Source of the DNA: Candidatus Melainabacteria bacterium
GTDB taxonomy: Bacteria; Cyanobacteriota; Vampirovibrionia; Obscuribacterales; Obscuribacteraceae
Assembly (NCBI GenBank): GCA_016716405.1
Contig: JADJWK010000001.1
Coordinates: forward strand, 496,001 to 560,000
DNA length: 64,000 nucleotides
Reading direction: 5' to 3'
Shown: positions 27,955-37,280 of the stretch, piece by piece
Layout of the letters: the number at the start of each line of letters is the position of its first letter
How positions within the stretch are numbered: position 1 is the stretch's first letter
Made by a program: the position numbers and the translations under genes
Notes under the pieces: model-generated
Databases searched by the model: none
Seen by the model: only the letters and a program-made list of their open reading frames with translations
Told to the model about the DNA's origin: nothing

Positions 27955-28761
27955 ATGAATCAAATTGTGTGGCAGGTAGCTGCTGTCACTGATCCGGGAC
28001 TCAAGCGAAAGGAGAACCAGGACAACTTTTTTGTCAGCAAGGACAACAGGGTTCTGGTCGTGGCGGACGGAATGGGCGGCATGCGAGGCGGCAGCAGAGC
28101 CAGCAAAATTGCCGTGGAAGCGGTGAGCGAGCTCTGGAACGACAGGAAACCCCACGATTCCGACCATGCCAAGATTCAACAATGGCTCTTCGAGGCCGTA
28201 TCGAAAGCCAACGAGCTCGTCTATAACGCCGCCGCCGCCGATCCGGCGGTGAAAGACATGGGGACCACCATCGTAGCCGCCATACACTCCCCGGATGGCA
28301 GTCTCCAGATAGCCCATGTGGGAGACTCGCGGGCTTATCTGGTGCGGGACGGCAAAACCATCGTTCTTACCCAGGATCATTCCGTAGTCATGGAAATGGT
28401 CCTGCAGGGAAAAATGACCGAAGAGCAGCTCCGCTCGAGCCCTTTCAGGCACTATCTCACCCGCTGTGTCGGACACAAGAACAAAGTCGAGATCGACAAG
28501 ACCCCGGCCGAGATCAAGTCAGGCGACTGGCTGATTCTCTCGAGCGACGGTCTGTCCTCAGTCGTCCACGACGAGGAGATCGCCGAGATAGTGACTACTT
28601 GCGATACTCCCAAGGAGGCTTGCGACGACCTTCTCAACGAGACCCTGGCCAGGGGAGCACCGGACAATGTCACCATCGTCTGTGTCTCCTACACCCAGGA
28701 GCCTTCCGACATTATCGCCTCGAAAGCAGTGAAGACCGACAACAAATCGGTCAAGCACTGA
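27955..28761 (+). CDS. PP2C-family serine/threonine protein phosphatase
   Basis: 268 residues from the ATG at 27955 (GGGAG 8 nt upstream; the frame start at 27904 lacks a site). All PP2C metal motifs are visible: RKENQDNFF (Asp in motif 1), VVADGMGGMRGG (motif 2), MGTTIVAAI, AHVGDSRAYLV, LTQDHS, SSDGLSSVV (metal Asp) and GAPDNVTIV at the end. It dephosphorylates Ser/Thr residues and usually opposes a Hanks-type kinase (PknB/Stp pairs), but no kinase is in the window. It lacks membrane segments, so it is cytosolic. Confidence 0.94.
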   Translation: MNQIVWQVAAVTDPGLKRKENQDNFFVSKDNRVLVVADGMGGMRGGSRASKIAVEAVSELWNDRKPHDSDHAKIQQWLFEAVSKANELVYNAAAADPAVKDMGTTIVAAIHSPDGSLQIAHVGDSRAYLVRDGKTIVLTQDHSVVMEMVLQGKMTEEQLRSSPFRHYLTRCVGHKNKVEIDKTPAEIKSGDWLILSSDGLSSVVHDEEIAEIVTTCDTPKEACDDLLNETLARGAPDNVTIVCVSYTQEPSDIIASKAVKTDNKSVKH

Positions 28762-28932
28762 AGTTGTATTGAGAAAGAATCCCAGCAGTTCACGGCCTAT
28801 GAAGCGACCATGATCTACGATATACACTCGTAGCACAACTCCAGAGAAGGAGGGCTCGAAAGCCGGGATAGACCCGTACTGACGAACACCTCCCGAGGCT
28901 TGATCGAAAGCCTCCATGCTGACTACAGCATG

Positions 28933-29994
28933 CTACCTGGCGTGTGCCGCCCGGGCTCGCTCTGAGAGCGGCTTGTACATCCAGAGGTTCTGCTGGCCGA
29001 TGTTGTCCTGCGGCCACTTGCAGCCTCCCATGTAGTACTGATCAGGGATGAATTCCCGGGGAAGGCTTTGCATCACGCAGAGCCAGGACTCCTGGGGTCT
29101 CGTGAGCACCAGGCCCGATTCTTTCACCCGTTTGATCCCCGCGGTCAGACAGGCAATTGCTGCCTCCTGCTCCGGATTGGTGTAGCGGTAACCAATCGAC
29201 TCGGCCCACTTCGCCACGTGATAATGGCTGGAGGCGTTCTCGATATAGTCATAGCCCTGCTGGATGGCGAACCGCTCCATGGCACCGGGAGTGTACCGGG
29301 TGACATCGGGCACGGCGCTGCCGACCTGACCGGGGCTCCGCTTGCTCTTCCAGGCTCGTTTGAAGAGCTTCAGGAAGAGCCTGGGGCGATCCACGAAACG
29401 GAACGGGTTCTCGACAAAATCATGGAACTGCTGATCGCCAGTGGCATCGATGATCCGGGAGCCCGGAATGAAACCGTAGACCGACAGCTCCACCGAGCTC
29501 GCCCCGTCCGGAGCGCCGGCAATGGCAGGCTTGTTGATCGGGTCGTCATACGGGAAATCCAGAAGGCTCGTGTCGTTGGCGCGCACGGTACCGTCGTAAC
29601 GCCGGTCTCGCAGAGCTGCCTTGTAGATGAGCTCGGACATTCCGGAGTGCATCCGGCCGGTCCAGGCGAAGACCTTGAACTTCAGTCCGTCACGCTTGAT
29701 GATCAGAGCGCCGTACTGGGTCTTGTAGACCGCGTTGATGTAAGGGAAGCGAATGAAGCCCTTGCGTCCCCCGAACAACAGGTGGTCGTTCAGGTTGCTG
29801 ACCTCATCGCCGAAAAAATCTCCTTCCGTTTGCTCCCGGACCGAGACTTCGCGCCCCTGAACCTCGCCGAGCAGGGCTTTCACCTGCGGCGAGATCAGAT
29901 GCTCGAAGATGTCCCGGTCGGAAACCTGAGAGACAGGAGTTAAACCAAGTAGCTCAGGAATGCTGTATTCCTGGAAGATGTCTTTAGTGCTCAT
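28933..29994 (-). CDS. Protein of an unrecognised family, paralogue A
   Basis: 353 residues from the ATG at 29994 (GGAG 9 nt upstream; the frame extends to 30051). It is a clear paralogue of the next gene: shared blocks are GDEVSNLNDH, GFxRFPY, AALRDRRxDGTxRANDTxLLD, YDDP, WKSKRxPGQ, SHYHV, QSWxCxMQSL, MGGxxWPQDNI and LWxYKPxSxRA. There are no membrane helices or signal peptide. Conserved Asp, Asn, His and Trp residues suggest a globular, possibly enzymatic protein. No family is recognised. The pair is probably co-transcribed from upstream of 31150 (97 bp gap). Confidence 0.8.
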   Translation of the reverse strand: MSTKDIFQEYSIPELLGLTPVSQVSDRDIFEHLISPQVKALLGEVQGREVSVREQTEGDFFGDEVSNLNDHLLFGGRKGFIRFPYINAVYKTQYGALIIKRDGLKFKVFAWTGRMHSGMSELIYKAALRDRRYDGTVRANDTSLLDFPYDDPINKPAIAGAPDGASSVELSVYGFIPGSRIIDATGDQQFHDFVENPFRFVDRPRLFLKLFKRAWKSKRSPGQVGSAVPDVTRYTPGAMERFAIQQGYDYIENASSHYHVAKWAESIGYRYTNPEQEAAIACLTAGIKRVKESGLVLTRPQESWLCVMQSLPREFIPDQYYMGGCKWPQDNIGQQNLWMYKPLSERARAAHAR

Positions 29995-30091
29995 CTTCGT
30001 TTGCTCCATAGTCAACCGGATGGTCATGCCCGGAGCTGGCGCTCCAGGCATGCGGCAGTGAAATTGTTGTTAGGTATTGGTGCTGAAAAAA

Positions 30092-31150
30092 CTACGTCTT
30101 GTCGGGCTGGAATCCGGCGGCTCGCTTGCTGATTGGCTTGTAGAGCCAGAGACAGCGGTCGCTGATATTGTCCTGAGGCCACTGCGGACCACCCATGTTC
30201 AGATGAGTCGGAATCGCTTCCGGGCTCAGACTCTGCATGATGCAGACCCAGGACTGTTGTGCCCGGGTGAGGGGGTGACCGGCTTTCCTGATCGCCTCGA
30301 GACCCTGTGAAAGGCGCTCGAAGACATCGCGGTCGGACGGATAGCTGAAGCTGTAGCCATGACTGAGCAACCAGCGGCAGACATGATAGTGGCTGGGGGC
30401 AGCCTCGATCAGGTCATAGCCGCACCTGGCCGCGATGGCAGCGAAGCCTTCCAGCACGCTGTCCGAGACATCCGGAATCGGGACTGCGTACTGGCCGGGA
30501 GCGCGCTTCGACTTCCAGATGGCGTCGAAGTACTTCGAGAATTCGTCTGGCTTCGCGACATAGCGGAAAGGGAACCTCACGAAGGACTCCAGCTCGGTAT
30601 CGCCCATGATATCGGCTATGCGCGAGCCGGGCATATAGGCGTAGATGGAAATCTCCACACTGTTGAGCGTTTCGCTCAAGCGCCTGTGAAAAACAGGGTC
30701 GTCATAACGATAATCGAGGAGAGCCGTATCATTGGCGCGCCTGGTTCCATCGAAACGCCGGTCCCTGAGCGCAGCCTTGAGAATCAACTCGCCTCGCCCC
30801 TTCATCACATCTCCGAACCAGCACAGAACCTCCACCTTGACAAGATCGCGCTTGACGATGAAGGCTCCGTTGGTGGTGCGGTAGAAATTGTGAACATAGG
30901 GGAAGCGAACAAAACCCTCCTGACCGCCGTAGAGCCGGTGGTCATTCAGGTTGCTTACCTCATCGCCATCGAACAGACCCTTGAGGGTTTCCATAACCCT
31001 GGGGTCGGCCCGCTCGACGATAGGACCAAGCAAACCCTTCGTAATTGGAGAGACAAGAAGCCGCCAGATATCTCGATCCTCTGCGCGGCAAATTCCAGTG
31101 ACTCCCAGAAGGGCAGGGTAATCAGCGCTGCTGAATCTGTTCCTGCTCAT
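30092..31150 (-). CDS. Protein of an unrecognised family, paralogue B
   Basis: 352 residues, AAGGA about 6 nt before the ATG. It is co-linear along its whole length with the downstream gene 28933-29994, roughly 40-45 % identical by eye, with the same conserved blocks (GDEVSNLNDH near 63-72, RANDTALLD near 137-145, WPQDNI near 328-333). It is a tandem duplication whose copies have since diverged. No signal peptide. Function unknown. Confidence 0.8.
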   Translation of the reverse strand: MSRNRFSSADYPALLGVTGICRAEDRDIWRLLVSPITKGLLGPIVERADPRVMETLKGLFDGDEVSNLNDHRLYGGQEGFVRFPYVHNFYRTTNGAFIVKRDLVKVEVLCWFGDVMKGRGELILKAALRDRRFDGTRRANDTALLDYRYDDPVFHRRLSETLNSVEISIYAYMPGSRIADIMGDTELESFVRFPFRYVAKPDEFSKYFDAIWKSKRAPGQYAVPIPDVSDSVLEGFAAIAARCGYDLIEAAPSHYHVCRWLLSHGYSFSYPSDRDVFERLSQGLEAIRKAGHPLTRAQQSWVCIMQSLSPEAIPTHLNMGGPQWPQDNISDRCLWLYKPISKRAAGFQPDKT

Positions 31151-31572
31151 TTTTGTCCTTGTGCAATAACGCCCGGGAGCGGAGCTCTCGGACGACTGCT
31201 TCTTCTGATGTGGTAAATGCCGCTCGATGCCTCAGCCGGTCCGGTCGACTGTGATCAGCCGGGGCGTTGCATCGTTAGCGTTAAAGAAAAGTGCTCTTCG
31301 GGAAAGGTTTTAGTTTTGAAACACCGAAAAGATGATGAATTCAGAAAGAACACAACAGCTTATAAAGAGGATGATCGAACGATCAACGGGATTGTCAACA
31401 GATCTCGACCGAACAGCCCCACACCGGGACCCTCTTGATAACAACAAAACCCGGCACCAGGCTGCCGCCAGAACGGATGGACAACCACAAATCTACTCTT
31501 ACAGAGTTATACTCGCCCGAAAACGTTAAGAGTTTCGGAACTGCGCAACCGCCTGACAACCAGCACTGACAA
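31151..31572. other. 422-bp intergenic region, no gene supported
   Basis: Upstream region of paralogue B and downstream of the opine-dehydrogenase-like gene (both minus). No clear terminator, repeat or RNA gene is seen. Confidence 0.5.
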
Positions 31573-32745
31573 CTAGCAATTGACCAGATCGATAATTTCC
31601 CTGATGTCGAAACCTACCAGGCCCAGGGAATCGAGGTTGCGTCCCTGGCTCCTCAGATCGCAGCCGGCCACAGCGGAGGTGAGATCGATGACGCTGTTGA
31701 TCGTTCCCACAGGAGAGCGACTCCTGGAGCCGAGATCGCTCAGGATACAGAATACCTCTTCGACATCAGCCTTAAGGACTGCCACACTGGTCTCCTGGTC
31801 GAGGTTCTCGAGATTCATGATCCCGACGCCGAAGCGCTCGAGAAGACCTGATACCGAAAGCACCGCAATCTCATCGGAAGAATCGCCCCTCAGGGCAATC
31901 TCGCAAAGAGCCTCGAGGAAACCCGGCGCCACACAACCGAAAGACCTGGCGATTGCCTGGACCTCTTTCTCGACGGAACGGAGCAGACCGGCGAGGGCTT
32001 TCGAGCCGAAACCAATCTCCAGGCTGTCACTGTGACTGCCAAGCAAGGCGCTGAGCAGGATCAGGGGTCGAATCAGACGCTCGACATCGCTGAGACCGCG
32101 CTCGATGACATTGGAAGACGGCACGATATCGCGTTTGAGAGAGCGGGCCACCGACATCCCGCGTCGCATCTCGTTGCGCTCGACACTGGCGAAAGCGATT
32201 CGCTTCCGCAAACCCGATATCAAAAGCACTCCGGATTCCACTGCCAGAGAATCATAGAGCCTGCCCAGCTCCAGAACACTGATCTGCTTGTCGCAGTCGC
32301 CGGCTGACAGCTCATGCCTGAACTGAAGAGCGGCTCCCAGGGGAGCGTTGACCAGACAGACCGTCTGACCGTCCCGCAAGTGGGCGGAATGCGTATGAGC
32401 AAACTCACCATATCTGGTGCTATCCACGCAAACAAAAATACCGTCTGCCTGCCTGATAGTCTCGGCTTGACCGGAAACATTATCGGCGGCTCCCGCCGGA
32501 ATCGCGCCGCGATCAGCGCAAACCGAGGCGCCCCGGTCGCGGATCTCGAACTCGGCGACATTGTCGGGCAGATTCGCAACCGAGCCGAGGACACCGATAC
32601 AGGAAGAGCGTAGAAGGCTAGCCAGGGCGAGGGCTTCCACACCGTCGCCATAAACACAGACCCTCTCATTGCCCGGTGCCAGCTCCGCCCTCAAACTCTG
32701 GACTGCTTTGAGACCGTTTTGAAATACAGGACCAGATGGAATCAC
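31573..32745 (-). CDS. Opine/octopine dehydrogenase-like NAD(P) protein
   Basis: 390 residues. The N-terminal Rossmann region (RVCVYGDGVEALALASLL) leads to ADGIFVCVDSTRYGEFAHTH..LRDGQTVCL, the layout of the opine dehydrogenase family. The C-terminal helical domain ends with PVGTINSVIDLTSAVAG, a DLRSQGRNLDSLGL segment and a short tail, which closely follows the family end signature (P-T-x-D-S-x-I-x-L-A-S..G-R-x-x-x-x-L-G-L). Family members reductively join an amino acid and a 2-oxo acid. The dinucleotide glycine motif is unusual (GDGVEA). It is divergent from the KARI-like gene; a shared 244-bp promoter region suggests a linked role. Substrate unknown; sequence is divergent. Confidence 0.62.
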   Translation of the reverse strand: MIPSGPVFQNGLKAVQSLRAELAPGNERVCVYGDGVEALALASLLRSSCIGVLGSVANLPDNVAEFEIRDRGASVCADRGAIPAGAADNVSGQAETIRQADGIFVCVDSTRYGEFAHTHSAHLRDGQTVCLVNAPLGAALQFRHELSAGDCDKQISVLELGRLYDSLAVESGVLLISGLRKRIAFASVERNEMRRGMSVARSLKRDIVPSSNVIERGLSDVERLIRPLILLSALLGSHSDSLEIGFGSKALAGLLRSVEKEVQAIARSFGCVAPGFLEALCEIALRGDSSDEIAVLSVSGLLERFGVGIMNLENLDQETSVAVLKADVEEVFCILSDLGSRSRSPVGTINSVIDLTSAVAGCDLRSQGRNLDSLGLVGFDIREIIDLVNC

Positions 32746-32886
32746 GAGAGATCTCCACGTTTTCCAACGAACAACCTGGCAAAAGCCGCACCGACCGAGA
32801 CGTGTATCGTCTCAGCCAGTCTCCTATGAGCTTGGCTCTGCTACACCAAAAAGGATAGACAGGTTGCGATCCGAAAACAAGTCCTT

Positions 32887-32892
32887 TTGACA
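32887..32892 (+). promoter_or_regulatory. Candidate -35 box upstream of the KARI-like gene
   Basis: A perfect TTGACA (32887-32892). The best -10 at 17-bp spacing is poor (taatca); a better TATA stretch, actatataag, lies further on at about 32938-32947. The promoter is therefore uncertain. Confidence 0.3.
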
Positions 32893-32989
32893 AGGTTTAA
32901 CGTAAGTTGTAATCAGCGTTTTAAGAAAAGTGAAGACACTATATAAGATGCTACGACACCAGAGTCCAGCAAATATACTTTCACAACAT

Positions 32990-33985
32990 ATGGCTACTAT
33001 CCACTTCGACAGCGACGCCGAACTCGAGTACCTGAAGGGGCTCACAGTGGGGATTATCGGCTACGGCAATCAGGGACGCGCTCAGGCCCTCAATCTCAGG
33101 GACAGCGGCGTAGATGTCCGTGTCGGGGCCAGGGAAGGAGGACCTTCCGAAAGCCTCGCACTCGCCGACGGAATGGAGACCTATGAGATCGGCAGGGTCG
33201 TCTCGTCGAGCCAGATCCTCGTCCTCACCCTCCCTGACGAACAAATGGTTTCGGTCTACCGGAACGCAATCGAGCCCTTCCTCACCGCCGACAAGACTTT
33301 TATATTCGCCCACGGATTTGCTGTCCATCACCGTTTGCTCAGGCTACCCCAGGAAGCGGACATCATTCTGGTGGCACCCACCGGTCCCGGCCATCAACTC
33401 CGCACTCTTTATCTGGAGGGCCGCGGTTTGCCGGCTCTCATCGCCGTAGAGCAAGACTTCTCCGGCTACGCCCATAAACGCTGCCTGGCATACGCGCGGG
33501 CCATCGGCTCCACCCGTGCCGGCGCCATCGAGACTACCTTTGCCGAGGAAACCGTAACCGACCTTTTTTGCGAGCAGGCTGTCCTTTGCGGCGGACTGCC
33601 GGAGCTGATCAAAGCCAGCTTCGAGACCCTGGTGACGAAAGGCTATCAACCGGAGCTCGCCTATATATCCTGTCTCAAGGAAGTAAAATTGATCGCCGAC
33701 CTCCTTTTCAGTCGAGGACTGCCGGGAATGCGCCAGGCAATTTCCACCACCGCAGCTTATGGAGCAGCCCTTTCCGGTCCGGAGATCATCGACGGCCGAG
33801 CCCGGGAGAAACTGACCCAGATCCTTACCCGCATCGAAGACGGCAGTTTTGCTGCTTCATTTATCCATGACCTTGCCGCAGGCGATAGCCGCCAGACGGG
33901 TATTCTGGGCGAGCAGCTCAGGGCCGAGAAACATTCCAGGCTGGCTCGCACCGGGACCTATCTCTCCTCATCGATTCACTTCTAG
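32990..33985 (+). CDS. Divergent ketol-acid reductoisomerase-like protein
   Basis: 331 residues; the start at 32990 (MATIHFDSDAELEYLKG) matches the KARI N-terminus, though no ribosome site is clear. The frame also has upstream starts at 32930 (GTG) and 32948. The Rossmann motif GYGNQGRAQALNL and the knotted C-terminal domain (GSTRAGAIETTFAEE, ETLVTKGYQPELAY) are plainly KARI. Metal ligands Asp191 and Glu195 (DLFCEQ) and Glu231 are kept, but the position of the class I Glu226 ligand is Ser227, the active-site Lys of APKGPGH is Thr131, and NTAEYG is TTAAYG. These losses argue against normal acetohydroxy-acid isomeroreductase activity. It overlaps panC tail-to-tail by 18 bp. Confidence 0.85.
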   Translation: MATIHFDSDAELEYLKGLTVGIIGYGNQGRAQALNLRDSGVDVRVGAREGGPSESLALADGMETYEIGRVVSSSQILVLTLPDEQMVSVYRNAIEPFLTADKTFIFAHGFAVHHRLLRLPQEADIILVAPTGPGHQLRTLYLEGRGLPALIAVEQDFSGYAHKRCLAYARAIGSTRAGAIETTFAEETVTDLFCEQAVLCGGLPELIKASFETLVTKGYQPELAYISCLKEVKLIADLLFSRGLPGMRQAISTTAAYGAALSGPEIIDGRAREKLTQILTRIEDGSFAASFIHDLAAGDSRQTGILGEQLRAEKHSRLARTGTYLSSSIHF

Positions 33986-34849
33986 ATTGTCGATCTGGAT
34001 ATTATCAATGAGCCGCACATCACCGAGATAAGCAGCCACAAGAGCTACAGCTCCTTCCGAGACCAAGTCGAGAGGCTCGAGGCTGTCGGGGTGACAGAGT
34101 TCGAGGTATTGCACGCGAAAACCGGCTGACTCGAGTTTGCCCTTCTCCGATGCCAGCACAGCAGACACGTTCTCTCCCTCGAGCACCCTTCGAGCCACTG
34201 CCCGAAGAGCCTTGCTGAGAGCCGGAGCCAGCTCCTTTTGCTGACTGCTCAGATACTTGTTTCGGGAGCTGAGGGCCAGTCCGCTCTTTTCTCTTACCGT
34301 GGGCACAGCGATTATCTCGATGGGAAAATCGAGATCCCGGACGAGATGACGGATAACCTGGAGCTGCTGGTAATCTTTAAGACCGAAATAAGCTCGGTCC
34401 GGCCCGACGATATTGAAGAGCTTGGCCACCACAGTGGCGACTCCTTCGAAATGACCCGGACGGAAAGTCCCGCAAAGCCTGTTTATGAGCGCGGCCGCCG
34501 GACTCACCCTGGTACGCTCCCCGGAATCACCGTAGAGCTCGCCCACCTCCGGGGCAAAAATCAAATCGACATTATGTTTTGAGCAAATTGCCGCATCCTC
34601 GGCCAGGGTCCTGGGATAACTGGCGAAGTCCTCCCGGGGCCCGAATTGAAGGGGATTGACGAAAATCGACACTGCCACGAAATCACACTGGCTGCGAGCC
34701 GTGGCGATCAGCTCCTCATGCCCCCCGTGCAGGGCGCCCATGGTCGGAACCAGTCCCACCACAGCGCTTTCAAGCCTGGCTCGAGCTACGGACTGTCGCA
34801 CAGCATCGATGCTCCCGACCACATTCTGCAGACTGTCCTGCACCGCCAT
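33968..34849 (-). CDS. panC: Pantothenate synthetase (pantoate-beta-alanine ligase)
   Basis: 293 residues from the ATG at 34849 (GGAGG 9 nt upstream); a longer frame starts at 34891. It joins pantoate and beta-alanine with ATP to make pantothenate, the first part of CoA. Motifs: LVPTMGALHGGHEELI (HIGH-like nucleotide motif), SIFVNPLQFGPREDFASYPR, FGLKDYQQLQVIR, VPTVREKSGLALSSRN (KMSKS-like loop), and the short C-terminal dimer domain. Length is normal. A KARI-like and an opine-dehydrogenase-like gene stand beside it; a coaE fusion lies 3.5 kb away. Confidence 0.96.
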   Translation of the reverse strand: MAVQDSLQNVVGSIDAVRQSVARARLESAVVGLVPTMGALHGGHEELIATARSQCDFVAVSIFVNPLQFGPREDFASYPRTLAEDAAICSKHNVDLIFAPEVGELYGDSGERTRVSPAAALINRLCGTFRPGHFEGVATVVAKLFNIVGPDRAYFGLKDYQQLQVIRHLVRDLDFPIEIIAVPTVREKSGLALSSRNKYLSSQQKELAPALSKALRAVARRVLEGENVSAVLASEKGKLESAGFRVQYLELCHPDSLEPLDLVSEGAVALVAAYLGDVRLIDNIQIDNLEVNR

Positions 34850-34952
34850 AAGCTGCTTCCTCCCCGGAGAAGCAAAATAGTAACGCCTCAATACCGGTGG
34901 CCCGCTCAGGAACGCCTAATTTTGTCATAATTGTCACTTTCCCGAGGTAAAA

Positions 34953-37265
34953 GTGGTTTTCATGTCCCGTCTTCAATCGCGATTTATGTCACTGGTTTGC
35001 CTGATATGCCTTCTGGCAGGCGTCCTGGCAGAGCCCTGTGCAGCCGCCCCTTCGAACCTGCTGGACAAAACTGCGGCGAAGGCGGACGCGAAAGGCCGGG
35101 ACGCTGCTCACAACCTGGCCGTAAAAGTCCTGAACGCCTGCGGCGGTCTGGACAAGATAAAAGCCTTCAATGCCACCGTATGTCGTGCCACAGGCAAGCT
35201 CGATCAGATCTCGTCCATATCCGGCTCCTCGAACGTGTTCGACTTCTCTATCACAACCCGCGGCCGAGAGCAGCGCATCGAAGTATCCTTCATGGGCCAG
35301 CCTGTCATAACCGGCTACGACGGTAAAACATGCTGGACTCAGCAGGGGAAGAACATCCTGCCCACAGACGAGATTACCGCCGAACGAGTCCGCGAGGATC
35401 TCGACCACGGACTGCTCCTCCTCGAGCATCTCCTGGAGCCGGGGAGGAAGTTGAGACTCGGAGAAGAGAAGAAGATTAGAGACCGTAAGACCCGTGGGCT
35501 CATAGTAATGGCCGACGACGGCAAGGAGACGACCTTCTATGTCGACGAGAAAAGCCATCTGGTCTTGCGCTCCGAGTATGACGGCGTCGACATAGAGCAA
35601 GGTGTGAAGTGCCTCAAGGCTTATGAGTATCGGGATTATCGCCAGGTCGCGGACACGCTTCAACCCTTCGAGTCCGTGGAATACTCTGGAGACTCCCGGG
35701 TTGGCGTGGTCACCATCAGCAACATGCAAACTGGAGTCGAAATTCCCCGGGACTACTTCTCCATGCCTGCGCAAGACAAGCCGGAGCGGCTCAGTCGTGG
35801 CCCGGTGACCCTGCCTTTCAAATTCGTTTCGGGCGAGATCCTCGCCAGAGTCCGGGTGAACAATGAGAAAGACCTCGTCTTCCTGATCGACACCGGTGCC
35901 ACCCAGTCGATAATCGATGTCCGGGCCGCCCGGGGGCTGGGGAGCTTCGATGCCCAGAACATATCGATCACCACCGGCTCCGGAGCGATGAAAATGAATT
36001 TCATGACTCTCAAGACCCTCGCCCTGGCAGACCTGATCCTGGAAGAGGTGCCGGTGGCGGTTGCCGATCTCAAGGGTTTTTCCAAAGTCCTGGAAGAGGG
36101 CACCGTGGATGGGCTGATCGGCGCCAATGTCCTGAAGCGCTTTCAGCTCACCATAGACTATGACGCCCGTGAAATAATCCTGCGCGACCCGGACACACCG
36201 ATCGACACCACCAATGGTGTCATCGTCAAGACCAAACCCTCCCTGGGCGTCTCGGGGCTGGCCCTGGACGGCACGCTTGACGGCAAGCTCGATCTCACTA
36301 TGCTGGTCGACACCGGCGCCGCCTTCAATCATGTCTCCTCTCACCTGGTCAAAGACCTCGTCGAGGAGCCGGTCCTCTCCGTAGGCACCATCAAGGGTCT
36401 CGACGGCCTGCCGGTCAACACCGGATCGATTCGCTTTCGCTCTTTGAAAATCGGCGACCTGGACATAGAAGGGCCGGTCTTCTCGCTCGGCCCGGCTGAT
36501 TCGAAAGGTCCCGCCGGCCTCATCGCCGGTGGCAATCTGGCGATCCTGGGCAACCCTCTTCTCTCCAGGTACCGGATCACCATCGACTACCGAAATCAGC
36601 AGATCAAGTTCGAGACCACGCCCGAAAAGCAAAAGCTCGCCCGCTACCTCAAAGAGATCAAAGCGGTCCAGGTAGGCTACCTGGAATCCAGAGAAACTGA
36701 AAAGGCGCTGGGGGAGCTCAAGGAAATCTCGGGAAGAGCCCTGTCCGAGAACAACAGGGCTGCCTTCGCCCTGGCCGAAGCTCTGATCGCCAATATCGAG
36801 GGCAGAAGCGACCGGAATAAGACACGCTCCCCGGAAATTCAGGCTCGTTTTCGGGCTGCCCGGCAGGATTCGCTGAAATCGGGAAATCAGGACATCGCCG
36901 CACGGGTGCTGGCCCTGTGGGCGCTCTACCTGCTCGAGAGCAAACCTCAAGACTACAATCTCAAAGCCCGGGAACTGACAACCAAGGCCCTGCGCACCAG
37001 CCCCACCGAAGCACTGTCCTATGCGGTGGCCGGGCTGATCGTCATGGATACGATGGACGCCAAGGAGCGCGGATCCGGATCCAGGTCCGGCAAGATAAAG
37101 CCAGTAGAGCTCATCGACCAGGCCCTCATGCTCGATCCGTCCAACTGGCTTGCCCTCAAGGCGAAGTATATGCTGGCATGCCGGCGTGGGGACCGAAAAG
37201 AAACGGCTCTCATCCGCAAGCAAGTATCACGCTATTATCGAGATCAGCGCGTTCTCGACGATTGA
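34953..37265 (+). CDS. Secreted protein with two retropepsin-like aspartic protease domains and TPR tail
   Basis: 770 residues from a GTG start (GAGG 5 nt upstream); an ATG at 34962 is possible. Signal peptide about 1-31 (LVCLICLLAGVLA..CAAAP). Residues 45-270 resemble a LolA/RseB-like lipoprotein-binding beta domain (IEVSFMGQPVITGYDGKTCW). Two aspartyl-protease folds follow: LVFLIDTGATQSIID (about 307-321) and LTMLVDTGAAFNHVSS (about 447-462), each with a DTGA active-site triad, so a complete pair sits in one chain. The C-terminal 170 residues are helical TPR-like. It is known for the clan that two DTG halves make one active site; whether these two cooperate is inferred. Confidence 0.82.
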   Translation: MVFMSRLQSRFMSLVCLICLLAGVLAEPCAAAPSNLLDKTAAKADAKGRDAAHNLAVKVLNACGGLDKIKAFNATVCRATGKLDQISSISGSSNVFDFSITTRGREQRIEVSFMGQPVITGYDGKTCWTQQGKNILPTDEITAERVREDLDHGLLLLEHLLEPGRKLRLGEEKKIRDRKTRGLIVMADDGKETTFYVDEKSHLVLRSEYDGVDIEQGVKCLKAYEYRDYRQVADTLQPFESVEYSGDSRVGVVTISNMQTGVEIPRDYFSMPAQDKPERLSRGPVTLPFKFVSGEILARVRVNNEKDLVFLIDTGATQSIIDVRAARGLGSFDAQNISITTGSGAMKMNFMTLKTLALADLILEEVPVAVADLKGFSKVLEEGTVDGLIGANVLKRFQLTIDYDAREIILRDPDTPIDTTNGVIVKTKPSLGVSGLALDGTLDGKLDLTMLVDTGAAFNHVSSHLVKDLVEEPVLSVGTIKGLDGLPVNTGSIRFRSLKIGDLDIEGPVFSLGPADSKGPAGLIAGGNLAILGNPLLSRYRITIDYRNQQIKFETTPEKQKLARYLKEIKAVQVGYLESRETEKALGELKEISGRALSENNRAAFALAEALIANIEGRSDRNKTRSPEIQARFRAARQDSLKSGNQDIAARVLALWALYLLESKPQDYNLKARELTTKALRTSPTEALSYAVAGLIVMDTMDAKERGSGSRSGKIKPVELIDQALMLDPSNWLALKAKYMLACRRGDRKETALIRKQVSRYYRDQRVLDD

Positions 37266-37280
37266 GAAAATGACACCGGT

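Noticed and set aside
34989..37223. Minus-strand 744-codon open frame
   Set aside because: Antisense shadow of the double retropepsin-like gene; the plus strand has a signal peptide and clear motifs.
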